Counted from the stretch's first letter, positions 22,801 through 34,151 are shown. The stretch: 64,000 nt of DNA from Pholiota molesta (GCA_014925825.1 JACGCK010000073.1:164084-228083); one strand, 5' to 3'. Translations and numbers: made by a program. Notes: generated by a model not told the origin, from the letters alone.

Positions 22801-23423
22801 TTAAGCAATAGCAATCTTCTTCGGCGCGGTCTCGCTACCAGTCTTGGGGAACGTCACCGTGAGCAAGCCGTTCTCCAGTGTAGCCTTGATATCTTGTTCC
22901 TGAGGACATCAGTAAATGTGGTCAGCATAACAGGCGAACCACAAAATAATACTAGACATTCCACATACCTTCACGCCCTCAGGGAGCTGCAGCGTGCGGG
23001 ACAACTTGCCGAAGCGGCGCTCGCGCACGGCAAAGCCGTTCTCCTCGAACTCGCTGGCCTGCTTGGACTCGGCGGAGATCGTCAGGCGGTTGCTGTGCAC
23101 GTCGATCTGCACGTTCTCTTTCTGGAGCCCCGGAAGCTCGAAGGTCGCGGTGACGAGGTTGCGGTCGTGGTCCTCGTGCAGGTCCATTCTAGAGGAGATG
23201 GGAGAAAGGTACGTAGTCAGAATTGGTGTTGGCTGGCTGCAGCTCCGTGGACTGTGGTAGTATAATACCTTGGCTTAAGGTGCCTGACGGCGCCTTGTCC
23301 AGGTGAGTTGCGTTGCACTTGACCTTGTGCTCCGGTTTGAGCTGGCTGTTGACGAGGGGGGAACGTGTCATCGAAGAGGCGTTCCAAGTCGTAGAAGGGC
23401 TCGTAGAAGAAGATGTTGGACAT
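22801..23423 (-). CDS. Small heat-shock protein, HSP20 copy 4
   Basis: Exons 23423-23269, 23188-22969 and 22899-22801 give 157 residues. It starts MSNIFFYEPFYDLERLFDD, has a glutamine-rich linker, and the crystallin domain shows NLVTATFELPGLQKENVQID, RLTISAESKQASE, FAVRERRFGKLSRTLQLPEG and GLLTVTFPKTGSE. The tail KKIAIA keeps the I-x-I motif. It lies back to back with the divergent copy 5, mirroring the copy 2/copy 3 arrangement. A TATA-like TTAAATA is readable on the minus strand near 23490. Confidence 0.94.
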
Positions 23424-24224
23424 GACTGAGTATAAAGTTTTGTCTTCAGCGTTTGGATGTGGTATAAAACGGCTAGAGACCCCTCGTATTTAAGCTCTTG
23501 TTAAGCTCTGCCTCGCGTTGGCCTCGCGCCTGTAAAGCTGCATGCCATCGCAAATCCGTCGACTCCAGAAACGTCGAGGGAGGTCGATGATGTGTATTCA
23601 CGAACAGCCTAGGAGTAGGTTATGGGCTCTAGAATGGGCTTCATGACTGGATGAAAGAAAGAGAAGACGGCACAGTTGACAGCGCAGGCAGGAGCGTTCT
23701 AGATCGTGGCGGGCCGCTATGCTGATCGTAAAAATAGGCGCCCATTATGTCGGCTATTTCCGATCGGCCTCGAATTCTGGAGTGCAATTGGAGGCAAACT
23801 GGTCATTCGAACTCTAGGTATTCTTGTAGTTGAATTGAGTGGAGTACCAAGCCATTGAACCTGGTCAACTGGTCAGTTTATGGTGAGGGGTCGACGTCAG
23901 AAGAACGTCAGTATGCATCATCACTGTCCTTAGACATGGGGTTGTTTTGCGAGACATATTCCACATCCCATAGAATTTGGGTACATGGAGTGGAAATTCA
24001 GGACAGTATAAATGCATCTGGCCAAATTTACGACAACATAAACCGTCATCAAACTAGTTCTCAACGTAGAGGTATGTCCGGTCGCTTGTCAACCTCGAGC
24101 ACTCTTACCTCATTAACAGATAGGCAACTTTTCCAAATTCACAAACCTTTACTGGATAGATCAAAATAAGTAAGGTCGGCTCAAATAACTCTATTCATCT
24201 CATTCTCACGCGTTTTGCCATAGA
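23424..24224. promoter_or_regulatory. Divergent region between HSP20 copies 4 and 5
   Basis: About 800 bases without other genes. A good TATA (AGTATAAATG near 24005) points toward copy 5. Partial heat-shock half-sites (TTCtgGA near 23777, TTCgaAC near 23808) are visible, but no perfect three-unit element. A spliced or decayed first exon of copy 5 is expected at 24075-24172. Confidence 0.45.
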
Positions 24225-24600
24225 ATGGAAACCGCTGCAAGAAATATGGTTGTCAAAAAGTTCGAAATTCCCGACGTACCGAGGGACGATGTAAATATCG
24301 ATATTCATGAAGGCAAGATCACCGTGGCCGCCGCAACGAGAAACGCGGATGAGGCCGATACGAGTGACCGTCTTGCGCAGCGTTCGCGTCAATTCGAGAC
24401 TTTCTCAAGAAAGCTGAATCCCCCGCCAGGTGTTAAGGTGTGTTCATGAAAGTTTTCGCATCTCGCGATCTGTGTACTTAAATACATGGTGGCTGTAGGA
24501 TGAAGATATCCAAGCGACGATGTCAAACGGCATTCTTACTGTGATGATGCCCTCCGGATCGATGCAGACACAAGAGACGGCGCGAGCTACCGTCTTGTAG
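24225..24600 (+). pseudogene. Degenerate HSP20-like gene, copy 5
   Basis: Exons 24225-24437 and 24499-24600 keep the HSP20 intron position and read METAARNMVVKKFEIPDVP, EGKITVAAATR and GILTVMMPSGSMQ, ending at TAG 24600 (104 residues). The N-terminal exon is ruined: the ATG frame from 24075 (MSGRLSTSSTLTSL) has no FYEPFYD block and meets TAA exactly at the GTAAGG donor. The RERRFG motif has become AQRSRQFETF, and the I-x-I tail is replaced by ARATVL. It could still make a short HSP20-like domain from the internal ATG, but loss of the assembly motifs argues against a working holdase. Confidence 0.65.
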
Positions 24601-25039
24601 TTCTGCCGACGACGCCTATTATTACCTTCTGTGTCTTGAATGTGTATATTTCCTTTGAATTCAGCCGTTCCTGTGTACTGATTACTAGTAGTTTTCATGA
24701 ATTGTTTACATACGACTGGATTTCCAATGAACTGTTTGCGTCTGCGCAGAATTTCAATTTGAATTCAGGGGAGATCAACGGACATCGTTCACGTGACATT
24801 CGCGTTCCCCTTGAACTCGACCAGCCTGAGCACTGTCCAGCAGTGAGCACTCACAGCACCCAGTCCCGCACCATACGACGTTGGTACAGGCGGCTTCTTG
24901 GGCCACGGGCCCTGCATAAGCCTTTCGATAGCACCAGGTAAGACTAACTAACATTATTTCAAAGGTAAGCCATGCGAAATACCATCCTCGTTGTTGAGTG
25001 CCCAATCTCATCCGTCGACGACGACGATCAGAATTTAGG
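24601..25039. other. Intergenic region
   Basis: No supported gene; presumed promoter of the coiled-coil gene starting at 25040. Confidence 0.4.
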
Positions 25040-27494
25040 ATGGCGACTTCTCCTTCTTGGGTTAACCAATCCATCCATGGAAATCTACAACCCCCATCTC
25101 AGGGCGGGAGCCAAGAATCGAAGCAGCAGCGACGGATGACTGCACCGGTGGGATCTCTGAGCCTGGTTCGTCCATTTTCAATCTGAGGTCGTTTCGCTGG
25201 GAAATAGCCGTGCATGCACATGTATGCTAACAAACGCGTGTAGCCCGATGCTGGACGGAAGTCATCACCTCGACCACCATCACCACTTCGCAATGGCTTC
25301 GTTATGGATACATCAACTGGAATCGATCCACTTGACTCTGAGGACGGCTCAGACGAGGACGATGAAGACGAGGATCCTGCGAAATGGAGACGGTCTCCAT
25401 CTCCCTCATCTTCAGTTTCTCACCTCGCTGCAAGCTTCGTGCAGCGGGTGAATGACTTCGTGGGCGGAATCAAGTCGCCGAGCTTGCTCTCTGACGCAGA
25501 GCTGGAGGCTCAGGCCGAGCGCGAGCGCGATCGCAGTCGAAGGGAGGCCGAAGCTATCCTAACGAAGGAAGCTCACCACGTAAACATGTCGAGGAGCGTG
25601 TTTTGGCCATGATGGACAGCACTCGATCTCTGCCCCCACCTCCGTCCCGCTCCCAGACTATGCCCAACCCTCCTTCTCCAGCCGGCTCCCAGAAGTCGGA
25701 CACGAGTTGGTGGGCGGCGGCCAGGAACAAGCTCACACCTTCAAAGGAAAAAGAACCGCTGACTCCGGCGCAACAGGTTATCCAGGAAGCTAAGGAGCGA
25801 GACAAAGAAAGAAGAGCAGCAAGGGAAAGGAGAAGGAATGGCCCTCCAACGCGCAATCCAATACAATGATCCCTCATTTTCCAATTTAAATATTCCTATT
25901 GCGCCGCCCCAGAGGAAGCCTGCGCCTCCCTCGCCGTCCTCGCCTACACCTTCGCGGCCTAGTTTGTCCAATATGGCGCCAAATCTAACTCCATCTCCAA
26001 TGCGAACGACGGACACCATATCTTCGTCACCTTCTCGGAAGCTCCGCCTCTCTACGCGCAATTCAATGCTCAAGGAACATTGGATGTTCCTGGTACCCTC
26101 TTGGCCATCGCAAAGCGATTTGAGAAGTTGGAAAAATGGACTGTTGGCCATGTCCGTGCTTTGGAGGAACGAATGAACGACGTTGAACGATGGCTTGTGG
26201 ACAAGGAGAAGTCCAAAACTGATACGACATCGACGAAAGGTGAACAGCAGCCCCAAGCTCAGCAGGAGCTCCAAGAAATGCGCGAGGAAGTGTCTGAGCT
26301 CCAAGGGCGGGTCGGAGAGCTGGGAGGGAGATGGCGAAACTGGCAACGGCCCCGCAACATGTCCTCTGCACCGAGGGCCAATATACGTCCATCGTCGCCC
26401 CCGCGCAGGTGATGTCGTCTGTCTTTTGCAGAACAATACGGGGTCCTCGATTCCGAGCACCCCACACCACCGCCGTATCCCCACCTCCGCAACCGACTCT
26501 ACAAGCCCACCCCTGGCCGCCAGAAGAACGTCTCGGGAACACGCCTGCCATACCCGCAGGGCGACTATACCTCTCCCCCCGACGCGTTCTCGCCGCCCAA
26601 TTCACCCCCGGGGTCATTAACGAAGCGCGCGCAGCCTATCGCGATTCCTTGCCGGCCAATACTAGTACCACCTCCGGCCCACTGTCCGCGGCGTCGACGT
26701 CGTATTCCTCCGGGTCGTTCTCGTCGGCGGCGTCGTCGTACGGGGCGCATGTCGTCGCCGACCCGATGTCGGCCACGGTCGCAGCGGCTGCGCGCGCGAT
26801 CAGCCCTAGCCCTACGCCGTCGGCAATGCGAGCTTGCCTGCGCCGAGCAGGAGACGTCGCGGCAGGCGAGCGTCAGCCCGACGCCGCGGAAGCGGTACAC
26901 GGTCGCGCTTGGCGGCCCGATCGTCGCGCCGGACGAGCTCTCGTCAACGCCGCTGGGTCCTGCCCAAGGATGATGACGACGACGACGAGTGGTTCGGCGG
27001 GGAGACGGTGGGCAAGGCCTCGGGGCTGCGGCTGGCTGGGGGGCGCCGGTGCCAGCGCCAATGCGGGCAGCTTGAAGATGGGCAGTCGGGATGGGGGACT
27101 ACAAGGCTGCCATCCGCGTCGCCGTCGCCGCTGTCCAGCCGGCGCCTCCGCGCGCAGTCCGCGTATGGTTCTCCAATATCGCCGGCGCGAGCGGGACGAC
27201 CGCCTGCCGTCCTCAACCCGCACAACCTGCCGTCCGTCGCGCCGTGCGGACGAACAAGATGCGCTCCAAGTCCACTGAGCGACTCGGCGGCGGTGGGAGT
27301 GGGCCGGGCACGGGCGGGCTGTCGGGGACGTCCTCTGGGACGGGCGTTGGGTTTGGGGGGACGAAGTTCGTGGACCCGCTCATCTTGAGGAAGCAGAGTC
27401 GGGAGTCGCTCACGAAGCCGATCGCGATGCCCAAGCCGATTGGAAGGTGCCGATTGGGCAGCTCGTGGCTTTCTTCGATAAAGACAAGAAGTAA
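25040..27494 (+). CDS. Low-complexity coiled-coil protein, frame broken many times
   Basis: Strong coding signal runs from MATSPSWVNQSIHG (25040) to a clear C terminus IGQLVAFFDKDKK and TAA 27494, but jumps frame at least six times. Exon 25040-25165 splices to 25244. Readable blocks in order: HLAASFVQRVNDFVGGIKSP, the arginine/glutamate-rich ERERDRSRREAEAIL, VEERVLAMMDSTRSLPPPP, AIQYNDPSFSNLNIP, EAPPLYAQFNAQGTLDVPGT, a coiled coil IAKRFEKLEKWTVGHVRALE, SVSPTPRKRYTVALGGP, and LILRKQSRESLTKPI. Most breaks fit gain or loss of one base in a homopolymer. I do not recognise the family. The protein is likely a cytoskeletal or scaffold-type phosphoprotein by composition only. It is either a pseudogene or, more likely, a badly sequenced gene. 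Confidence 0.6.
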
Positions 27495-28446
27495 TGCGGT
27501 GGACTTTGTATACGGACGACTGATTATACCCTGGCTGGACGAGTTTACGACCTTGTAACGTCTCATTTTCTCTGTATGCATGCTTTGAGTTTCGTTTATC
27601 TTGCTCCTCTATCGACACGGTATGTGACGGTTTGCTGATCTACCTATATTTTTTCCTAGTCATCTCTATACCTCTTGTTATACAGTAATAACGTGAATCA
27701 ACGACTCGATTGGTATAGTACCCTTCGGATCACAGAACTTCCACTGATTGATTTCGGCGTGTTCAACCATTTTTCCTGTATGTTCGGACGTGGCTCTGGG
27801 TATCGGAATGGAAATGGTGAACAGCTGATTATGCTTTGCATAAATGGTCTGCACTCACCGTTGAGCGAAGATGAGTATCCTGGAAGCCATATGGCTGTGG
27901 GTAATCATCACCTTCCATTCGGATCGGCGTGCAATGTACATTGATCAACTGGTAGTAAAGCTGAAGTCAGAAGATCAAGATGAGGTTGCGCCGCTTCCGA
28001 GATAAAGCATACTTTGCCATTTGTCCGCCTTACGGTGATCTTTGCGGCCCAATAGCTCAGGCTCAAGCACTCACAAATTTGTAATTAATTGAGGTACTCA
28101 CAATCCATATGAACGCATTTTACCCATAGGCTGTCAATAGCTTCTTGTGTTGCATTTGATCTGTTCCGTTTGAACAGGCGTGAACCTATCGCTGCCTAAA
28201 TTTAACACAACAAGCTCTACCATTTAAATGACATTAACGTGAAATTATGGGTATGAAACAGATGAGCCTATCGAATCCGGAACAGAGTAATATATTCTTA
28301 TTGTGGAAGAAATCATTGGTTCCGCACTTTTGTTCTGGCTTCTTCATAGCAGCAATCAGATCGGAGGCACCCATGAGTCTACAACATATAAAAGGCTCAA
28401 TAGATCTGCTTTTCACTAGACACATTAATCCTACTCAGGTATCAAG
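27495..28446. other. Intergenic region, 0.95 kb
   Basis: AT-rich. No supported gene or paired repeat found. Confidence 0.4.
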
Positions 28447-29090
28447 ATGGTATTCTCCAGACTTGCCCTCCTCTTCATGCCAGTGCTCTCTGCTCTTGCA
28501 CCAATCACTTCGCTGGTCTCACAGTCTCAAACAGCATTGGCGGTACAGGAACATATACTTGTCGTACCCAAGCCCAGGTAAAGTTTTTTGGTTTCATACC
28601 TGATGACCGTGCTGACGGCTTTCCATAGTGGAATCAAGTCGCTAGTGATGCCCAATCCCAAGGGTTTGGTGCTATCCGTATCATCGGCTTTGACTGCAAT
28701 GCTCTCGATTTGGCCTCTTCCGCAGCCGCATCATTCGGACTACAGGTCATGGCGGGAATCTATGTCGAAGTAAGTTGTTTTAGGCTAGAAATATATTTTT
28801 GTATAGCAGACTAGCTGACCGCCGGATGTTGGTGTATACTAGACGACTATTGCCGCTGGATTGACGGGAATAAAGTGAGCACTCTAAGCTGACTTCCTAT
28901 CTCAGCTTTCCTGATCTGTGCATGAACAGCAATGATGTCCAGACGTTCCGTGCTGCGTATAGCACATATGGCGCAGGGAGGTATATCGGACTAACTATAG
29001 GAAACGAAGTACGGTTCATTTGGGCGACGGAATAAGTTCTTTGCTTACACAAAACCTAGGTAAATGACAGCCCTGATAATATTATGGCCA

Positions 29091-29099
29091 AGGTCTATG
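29091..29099. repeat. Target site duplication, left copy (AGGTCTATG)
   Basis: Nine bases AGGTCTATG directly before the element; the same nine follow it at 30040-30048. Removing the element and one copy restores the GH17 exon reading through VYDVRG. Confidence 0.9.
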
Positions 29100-29310
29100 C
29101 AGGCTCCTAAACCAGCCTCTCGTGACGAGAATCCATATCTAATCTAAAAACAAACAAGATACAACAGTACTTGAGATGGGGAGTCTCGTCAGAGAGGCTG
29201 GCAAAGTTTGGATTCGGTGATCGCGGGCATACCGAGTAACGCGTAACATAGGACGAACTTGGGACGAACTTCGAATAAACCAGCCTCATTATATTTCGGT
29301 TTGTCAGCAC
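29100..29310 (+). repeat. Left terminal inverted repeat of the MULE
   Basis: 211 bp, inverse of 29829-30039. Apparent open frames here and in the partner are the same peptide read twice and are not genes. Confidence 0.9.
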
Positions 29311-29828
29311 CTAAGTCACCATTCCGTCACAGAATTGACTGGAGCAACTGCCCTCGCATTTGCTCTATGCATGTAGCCTCGTCCAGCTCTTTTGATTGTT
29401 GGGCAGATGTGCCAATGAAGACTAGGAAAATGAGAAAAATTAGAGATTTTCAGCCAAAAATGGTACAGCACAGATTTTTCAATGACAGCTCATTGTCACA
29501 TGAGCCTGTCTCTGCCAGTGTGGGCTGTTCTGCTCAAATTTTGTTTGCTTTATTCTTTCTAGCTCACCATATAATTTAATGGAAGTTGAATAGCAGTAAA
29601 CATGAGTGAAAATGAGCCCCAAATGCAACCCAATGAATTAACAATTTGAGAAGTTTGCAGAGAGCCTAAACAAAGCCTAAAATCACTGATAGGGACATTA
29701 AAATGAAACAAAATTCACTCCTTTGACTTTGCTTTAACTTCAAATCCAAATTGTATTGCCAATTTCCAGGTATAGCACCTCAGAGCTGCCATAAACTGAC
29801 CCAGAGGCTTGAAGATGAACTCAACACT

Positions 29829-30039
29829 GTGCTGACAAATCGAAATATAATGAGGCTGGTTTATTCGAAGTTCGTCCCAAGTTCGTCCTATGTTACGCGT
29901 TACTCGGTATGCCCGCGATCACCGAATCCAAACTTTGCCAGCCTCTCTGACGAGACTCCCCATCTCAAGTACTGTTGTATCTTGTTTGTTTTTAGATTAG
30001 ATATGGATTCTCGTCACGAGAGGCTGGTTTAGGAGCCTG
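29829..30039 (-). repeat. Right terminal inverted repeat of the MULE
   Basis: Inverse copy of 29100-29310 with about one mismatch (G/A near 29299). Confidence 0.9.
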
Positions 30040-30936
30040 AGGTCTATGATGTTCGAGGTACGTAGGACAGAATAATCTTTCTTTCCAAAAAAGGCTAAGT
30101 GCCTTCCCAAAGGATATCTTGGATCGGTTGGCGTTAGCACCCCTGTCTCTACCGTTCACACTTGGGTCACAATTCGGGACAACCCTACGCTCTGCGGCGC
30201 TGACTTTGTGGGAGCAAACGCCCAGTGAGTCTATACGACGCCGGACTTAGCGGATTTTTTTATAACTAATACCTTGCAGCGCATTCTACGATGGCAGCGT
30301 GACCTCAGGACAAGCCGGCGACTTCGTATTCAAGACCGTTGATCCCGCCTTGAAAGCTGCGTGTCCAGGAAAAAAGATCTATATCACTGAGTCAGACGAG
30401 TTTTTTCCAAAATAATCTCGAGCTCGAGTGCTGAACATTTATTCACGTCTAGGTCCGGCTGGGCCTCAAGGGGTTCAAATTTTGGCAACGCGGTTGCGTC
30501 GGTAACCGACGAGGCGAATGCGCTGTTGAACCTGAACTGCGCCTGTCGCGATGATACCAGCATTTCCGTGTTCGCGTTGAATACGATGATCAGCTATGGA
30601 AAGCAAATGACAACGAGCGTAGTTTCGGAATATTCGGCAAGATTCAACTCAACGGTGGTGCATTCGCTCCTTGTTAAATAGAAAATACTTTGTATATCTC
30701 CTAAATTGCGGAAACGTGAAAGCGCTGAAGGGTGTGATCCTTGGATTATGTTTATTTGTTTATTTGTATCCTTACAGGGAGATTGAGTCGTGCAGGATTT
30801 GAGTGAAAGGGTATTGAATATTGATTATAAAAATATTTACAATTCGGCTACAACGATAAATCTTATGCTACAGTATGCAAGGGAATTACCTCCCGAATTG
30901 GCTGGGAATATAAGTGGTCCTTGGTATTCTTTCGAA

Positions 30937-31503
30937 TTAAGCAATTTGGATGCGCTTTGGTGCGAGTTCTGGCGTCGATTTGGGAAACGTTACCGTCAGA
31001 ACACCATTCTCCACTGATGCTTTGATATCATCCTCCTTGATACATAGTCAGTAGATTGCGTTACTCGTATCAATAAGCCTGCATACCTTGATGCCTTGTG
31101 GTAGCTGCAGAGTTCGGGAGAACTTCCCGAATCGGCGTTCGTGAACGGCGTATCCGCTCTCATCGAAGTCACTCGATTGCTTGTTTCAGCAGATACAATG
31201 AGTCGGCCGTTGTGGATATTGATCTCGATATTCTCCTTTGGAATCCCGGGGAATTCAAAGGAGGCCGTGACAATGTTTTTCTCATGGTTCTCGTGGAGGT
31301 CCATCCTAAATTGAATGGTGAGTGATTTCCGATTGTACGGAGAAAATGCTGATTATGTTACCTTGGTTTGATTGACCTCACGGCTCTGTCGACATTAGGC
31401 TGCTGCCGCTGAGGCAACGACTTTGGGTCTTGACTTGCCGGAAGGCTTCTTCAATGAAGCGATCAAAGTCGTAGAAGGGCTCGTAGAAGAAGACGTTGGT
31501 CAT
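30937..31503 (-). pseudogene. Small heat-shock protein, HSP20 copy 6, two frame breaks
   Basis: It starts MTNVFFYEPFYDFDRFIEEA at 31503 and ends TAA 30937 with GVLTVTFPKSTPELAPKRI. Intron positions match the other copies. Exon 1 slips near 31410, so that the VDRAVRSIKP end of the exon lies in the next frame, and exon 2 slips near 31178, where one A of a run is lost (ETKQSSDFDE expected). Both are single-base changes and all family motifs survive in the three frames (NIVTASFEFPGIPKENIE, RRFGKFSRTLQLPQG). It has an intact promoter with a perfect heat-shock element. It may be a functional gene with sequence errors. Confidence 0.75.
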
Positions 31504-31602
31504 GTTTGAAAGAGCAGATGAAGTTTGAAGTTAGAGTGAAGTAGCAGTTGTGTGTTGAGATTCGAGAGATATGATGTTGGAAGTAATGCTAGGATGTTCG
31601 AC

Positions 31603-31795
31603 CGTATTTATACCTCGACGAGCTGTACGCGCGTCGACCTACGTGGACGCTATGTCAGGCAGCGCTCGAAGAGGGTGGCACCCACCGGAGCGTGGTAGAA
31701 AATTCTGGAATCCTGCGCAGTCCTAAAAAGGTAACTTGCGCGCTTAACTGATGGCCATGCAAGGACGCGCGTCTAATTCTGTCTGCTTCTGGAAC
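31603..31795 (-). promoter_or_regulatory. Heat-shock promoter of HSP20 copy 6
   Basis: A perfect heat-shock element GAAaaTTCtgGAA lies at 31698-31710 and a half element TTCtgGAA at 31788-31795. A TATA box (TATAAA on the minus strand) lies near 31604-31609, about 100 bases from the start codon. Confidence 0.8.
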
Positions 31796-32364
31796 GTAGT
31801 GGAATTTGTACGTAGCGATGATTTTGTGATATCCTCACCAAGATTAGTGTACTCCGAATTCGGGGCTAGTAACATCTGACCTTTACTGAGTAGTACTCAC
31901 CTCTACAGTCTTCTTCATCTAACATTCGTTCACATGTTCTGCCACAGCTGAAGCCAGATAGGTCCAAATTTGGGAAGCTCTTTGGATATTGAACAGCTCA
32001 TGAATAATAAGATTAGATGGGTTTTGGCATGCACTGCGTTGACATCATCACTGATTTCTTCGTTGTCGTTTCGGTGTACAGTAGCGTACATAATGCCTCT
32101 GCCTCTGCAATGCCAGTAAAAGTTACGAGCTCGTTCGCAACAGATATCTCTACTACTTACATAGTGGAAAAATCGGCCATAAAGCTTCGCATGCGCAACG
32201 GCGCCCAGTGCGGCGTGCGCAGTTCGTACGGGGCTACGGGTGTCTGACCAATGTATGATGAGTAATGCAACCATATTACGTAATCGAGGATAGTTCGACG
32301 TTGGCAAGAAACGCTTCTTTCCATACACCTTCCTGGAGCCTCGTCTGGGTGGTGCTGAGCCAAC
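31796..32364. other. Intergenic region upstream of LCB1
   Basis: Promoter and 5' UTR space between copy 6 and LCB1. No further gene supported. Confidence 0.4.
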
Positions 32365-34151
32365 ATGAACTCAACCACCGCGACATTGGCGCCTCTCTTC
32401 GATTTCCTAGAATACTCCTGACGACCGCGCAAACGACTTTCGACAAACTTCCCGGTTCAGCTGTAATTCAACGATATGTCAAGAGCTCTCACCAGAACGA
32501 CCCCGGACGAACCTTACTAGAACTAATCCTTATTATATTTGCCATTCGTACCCTTCTTCAATCCAGGACTCGGGCAGATAGGAACGGAAAAAACTTCATC
32601 AAGTTTAGTGACAAGGTATGTTTCCACGTTGTTACCACACGAAAGGCCACATTCATCACCTTGTCGTCCTCAGGAAGTGACGAACTCGTCGACGAATGGA
32701 TTCCCGAACCCCTTGCACAACCTCTAAGCACCGTCGATGAATCTGACCTGGCAGCAGTGCCCATCATCGCAGGTCCAAACGGGGCCAAACCCAAACTGGT
32801 CTCCACTGGCAAAACGGCAACCAACCTCGCCAGCTTCAATTTCACGGGCTTGGGTGGAAATGAGCAGATCAAGCAACGCGCGATAGACACGCTGCGCAAA
32901 TACGGCTTGGGCAGCTGTGGTCCTCCAGGCTTCTATGGTACCCTTGGTGAGTTGGGGCTGAGTCGCGGCTGAGACTTTTCTTGTTGCTGATTCGGGAGCA
33001 GATGTGCACATGGATTTGGAAAACGACATCGCCGACTTCTTGGGTACAGAAGCTGCTATTCTCTACTCCCAGGGATTCTCCACTATCTCCTCCGTTATCC
33101 CTGCATTCTGCAAGCGTGGCGACATCATCGTTGCAGACCGCTCCGTGAACTTTGCAATTCAAAAGGGTATCCAGATTTCTCGGTCAACTGTTCGTTGGTT
33201 CGACCACAACGACTTGAACAGCTTGGAAGAGGTCCTCATTTCCATCGAGAAAGAGAGGAAGAAACGTCGTGGACCCCTGACCCGTCGTTTCATTGTACTG
33301 AGGGTATTTTCCAGAAGACGGCGCCATGGTTGATCTCCCTAAAATTGTTAGTCTTCAATATGTTTTACTGTTCATTGTCTCATCGTCATTTAGATTGAGC
33401 TCAAGTACAAGTACAAATTCCGCCTCATCCTCGACGAAACCTACTCCTTCGGAACTGTCGGCAGAACAGGCCGTGGCTCACTGAGCTCTACAACGTCCCT
33501 GCCTCCAAAGTCGACATGCTGTGGGTTCCTGCGCCACTGGCTGGCCGCCGGCGGAGGCTTCTGCGCCGGGTCGCGCACCGTGTCGACCACCAGCGGATCA
33601 ACGGCCCCTCGTTCGTCTTCTCCGCCTCGATGCCTGCCCTCCTCGCCGTCAGCGCCTCGGAAGGCATCAACATCTTCCGCAACACCCCGTCCATCTTCGC
33701 CACCCTCCAGGAGAACGTGCGCGCCGCGCGCGCGATCCTCGACCGCATCGACTGCATCACCGTGCCCTCGCACCCGGCCTCGCCGATCATCCACATCCAC
33801 GTGCGCCCGCAGGCGCCCGCGCTCCTCCTCCCGCCGCCCGCGCACCTGACTCCGAGCAAGACGCACCACGCGACCGCGATCTACTCCGCGTCGATCCTGC
33901 CCGCGAAGAGCGGCGCGGAGCGCGAGGTGGACTACGACGCGGAGGAGCGGCTGCTGCAGGAGGTCGTGGAGGAGGCGCTGGCGCAGGGCGTGCTCGTGAC
34001 GCGCGCGAAGCGGCTCCGGGGGCAGGAGATGGTGGAGACGCGCCCGAGCATCCGGCTGGCGCTGACGAGCGCGCTGACGCGGAAGGAGACGGAGAAGGCG
34101 GTGGGCGTGCTGAAGACGGCGTTGGTGAAGGTGTTGGGCAGGAAGCGGTAG
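32365..34151 (+). CDS. LCB1: Serine palmitoyltransferase subunit 1, with about eight one-base losses
   Basis: From MNSTTATLAPLFDFLEYS (32365) to stop 34151. Family marks: an N-terminal membrane segment (LLELILIIFAIRTLLQS), WIPEPLAQPL, NLASFNFTGLGGNEQIKQRA, YGLGSCGPPGFYGT, HMDLENDIADFLGTEAAILY, GDIIVADRSVNFAIQKGIQ, FRLILDETYSFGTVGRTGRG, and NGPSFVFSASMPALLAVSAS. As in LCB1, no PLP lysine is visible after the SASMPA block. Introns lie at about 32616-32673, 32948-33001 and 33350-33393. The frame breaks near 32417, 32678, 33297, 33316, 33478, 33521, 33541 and 33581; each fits loss of one base from a doublet. LCB1 with LCB2 catalyses the first step of sphingolipid synthesis in the ER and is normally essential, so a sequence error is likelier than loss. 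Confidence 0.85.

Larger units (their letters stand above)
29100..30039. mobile_element. Non-autonomous Mutator-like element, 940 bp
   Basis: It begins CAGGCTCCTAAACC and ends with its inverse. Terminal inverted repeats of 211 bp (29100-29310 and 29829-30039) differ at about one position. The 9-bp target duplication and long TIRs are typical of Mutator-like elements. Each TIR contains its own inverted pair (AGCCTCTCGTGACGAG and CTCGTCAGAGAGGCT). The 518-bp core has no transposase. The near-identical arms suggest a recent insertion. Confidence 0.9.
28447..30677 (+). pseudogene. GH17 glucan beta-1,3-glucosidase-type gene split by a transposon
   Basis: Exons about 28447-28577, 28629-28769, 28843-28874, 28930-29008, 29060-29099 plus 30040-30057, 30113-30226, 30280-30390 and 30453-30677. 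A signal peptide (MVFSRLALLFMPVLSALA) leads into a GH17-like barrel: GFGAIRIIGFDCNALDLA, RYIGLTIGNEV with the acid/base Glu, TVHTWVTIRDNP, AHAFYDGSVTSG, and KKIYITESGWAS with the nucleophile Glu. Two single-base losses shift the frame, near 28500 and near 30568, where the expected C terminus VEYDDQLWKAND lies in the next frame. A 940-bp Mutator-like element interrupts exon 5. GH17 enzymes remodel beta-1,3-glucan of the fungal wall. The insertion alone makes it non-functional. Confidence 0.85.

Noticed and set aside
29107..30032. Two identical peptides on opposite strands (29107-29310 and 29829-30032)
   Set aside because: They are translations of the two arms of the Mutator-like element's inverted repeat, not genes.
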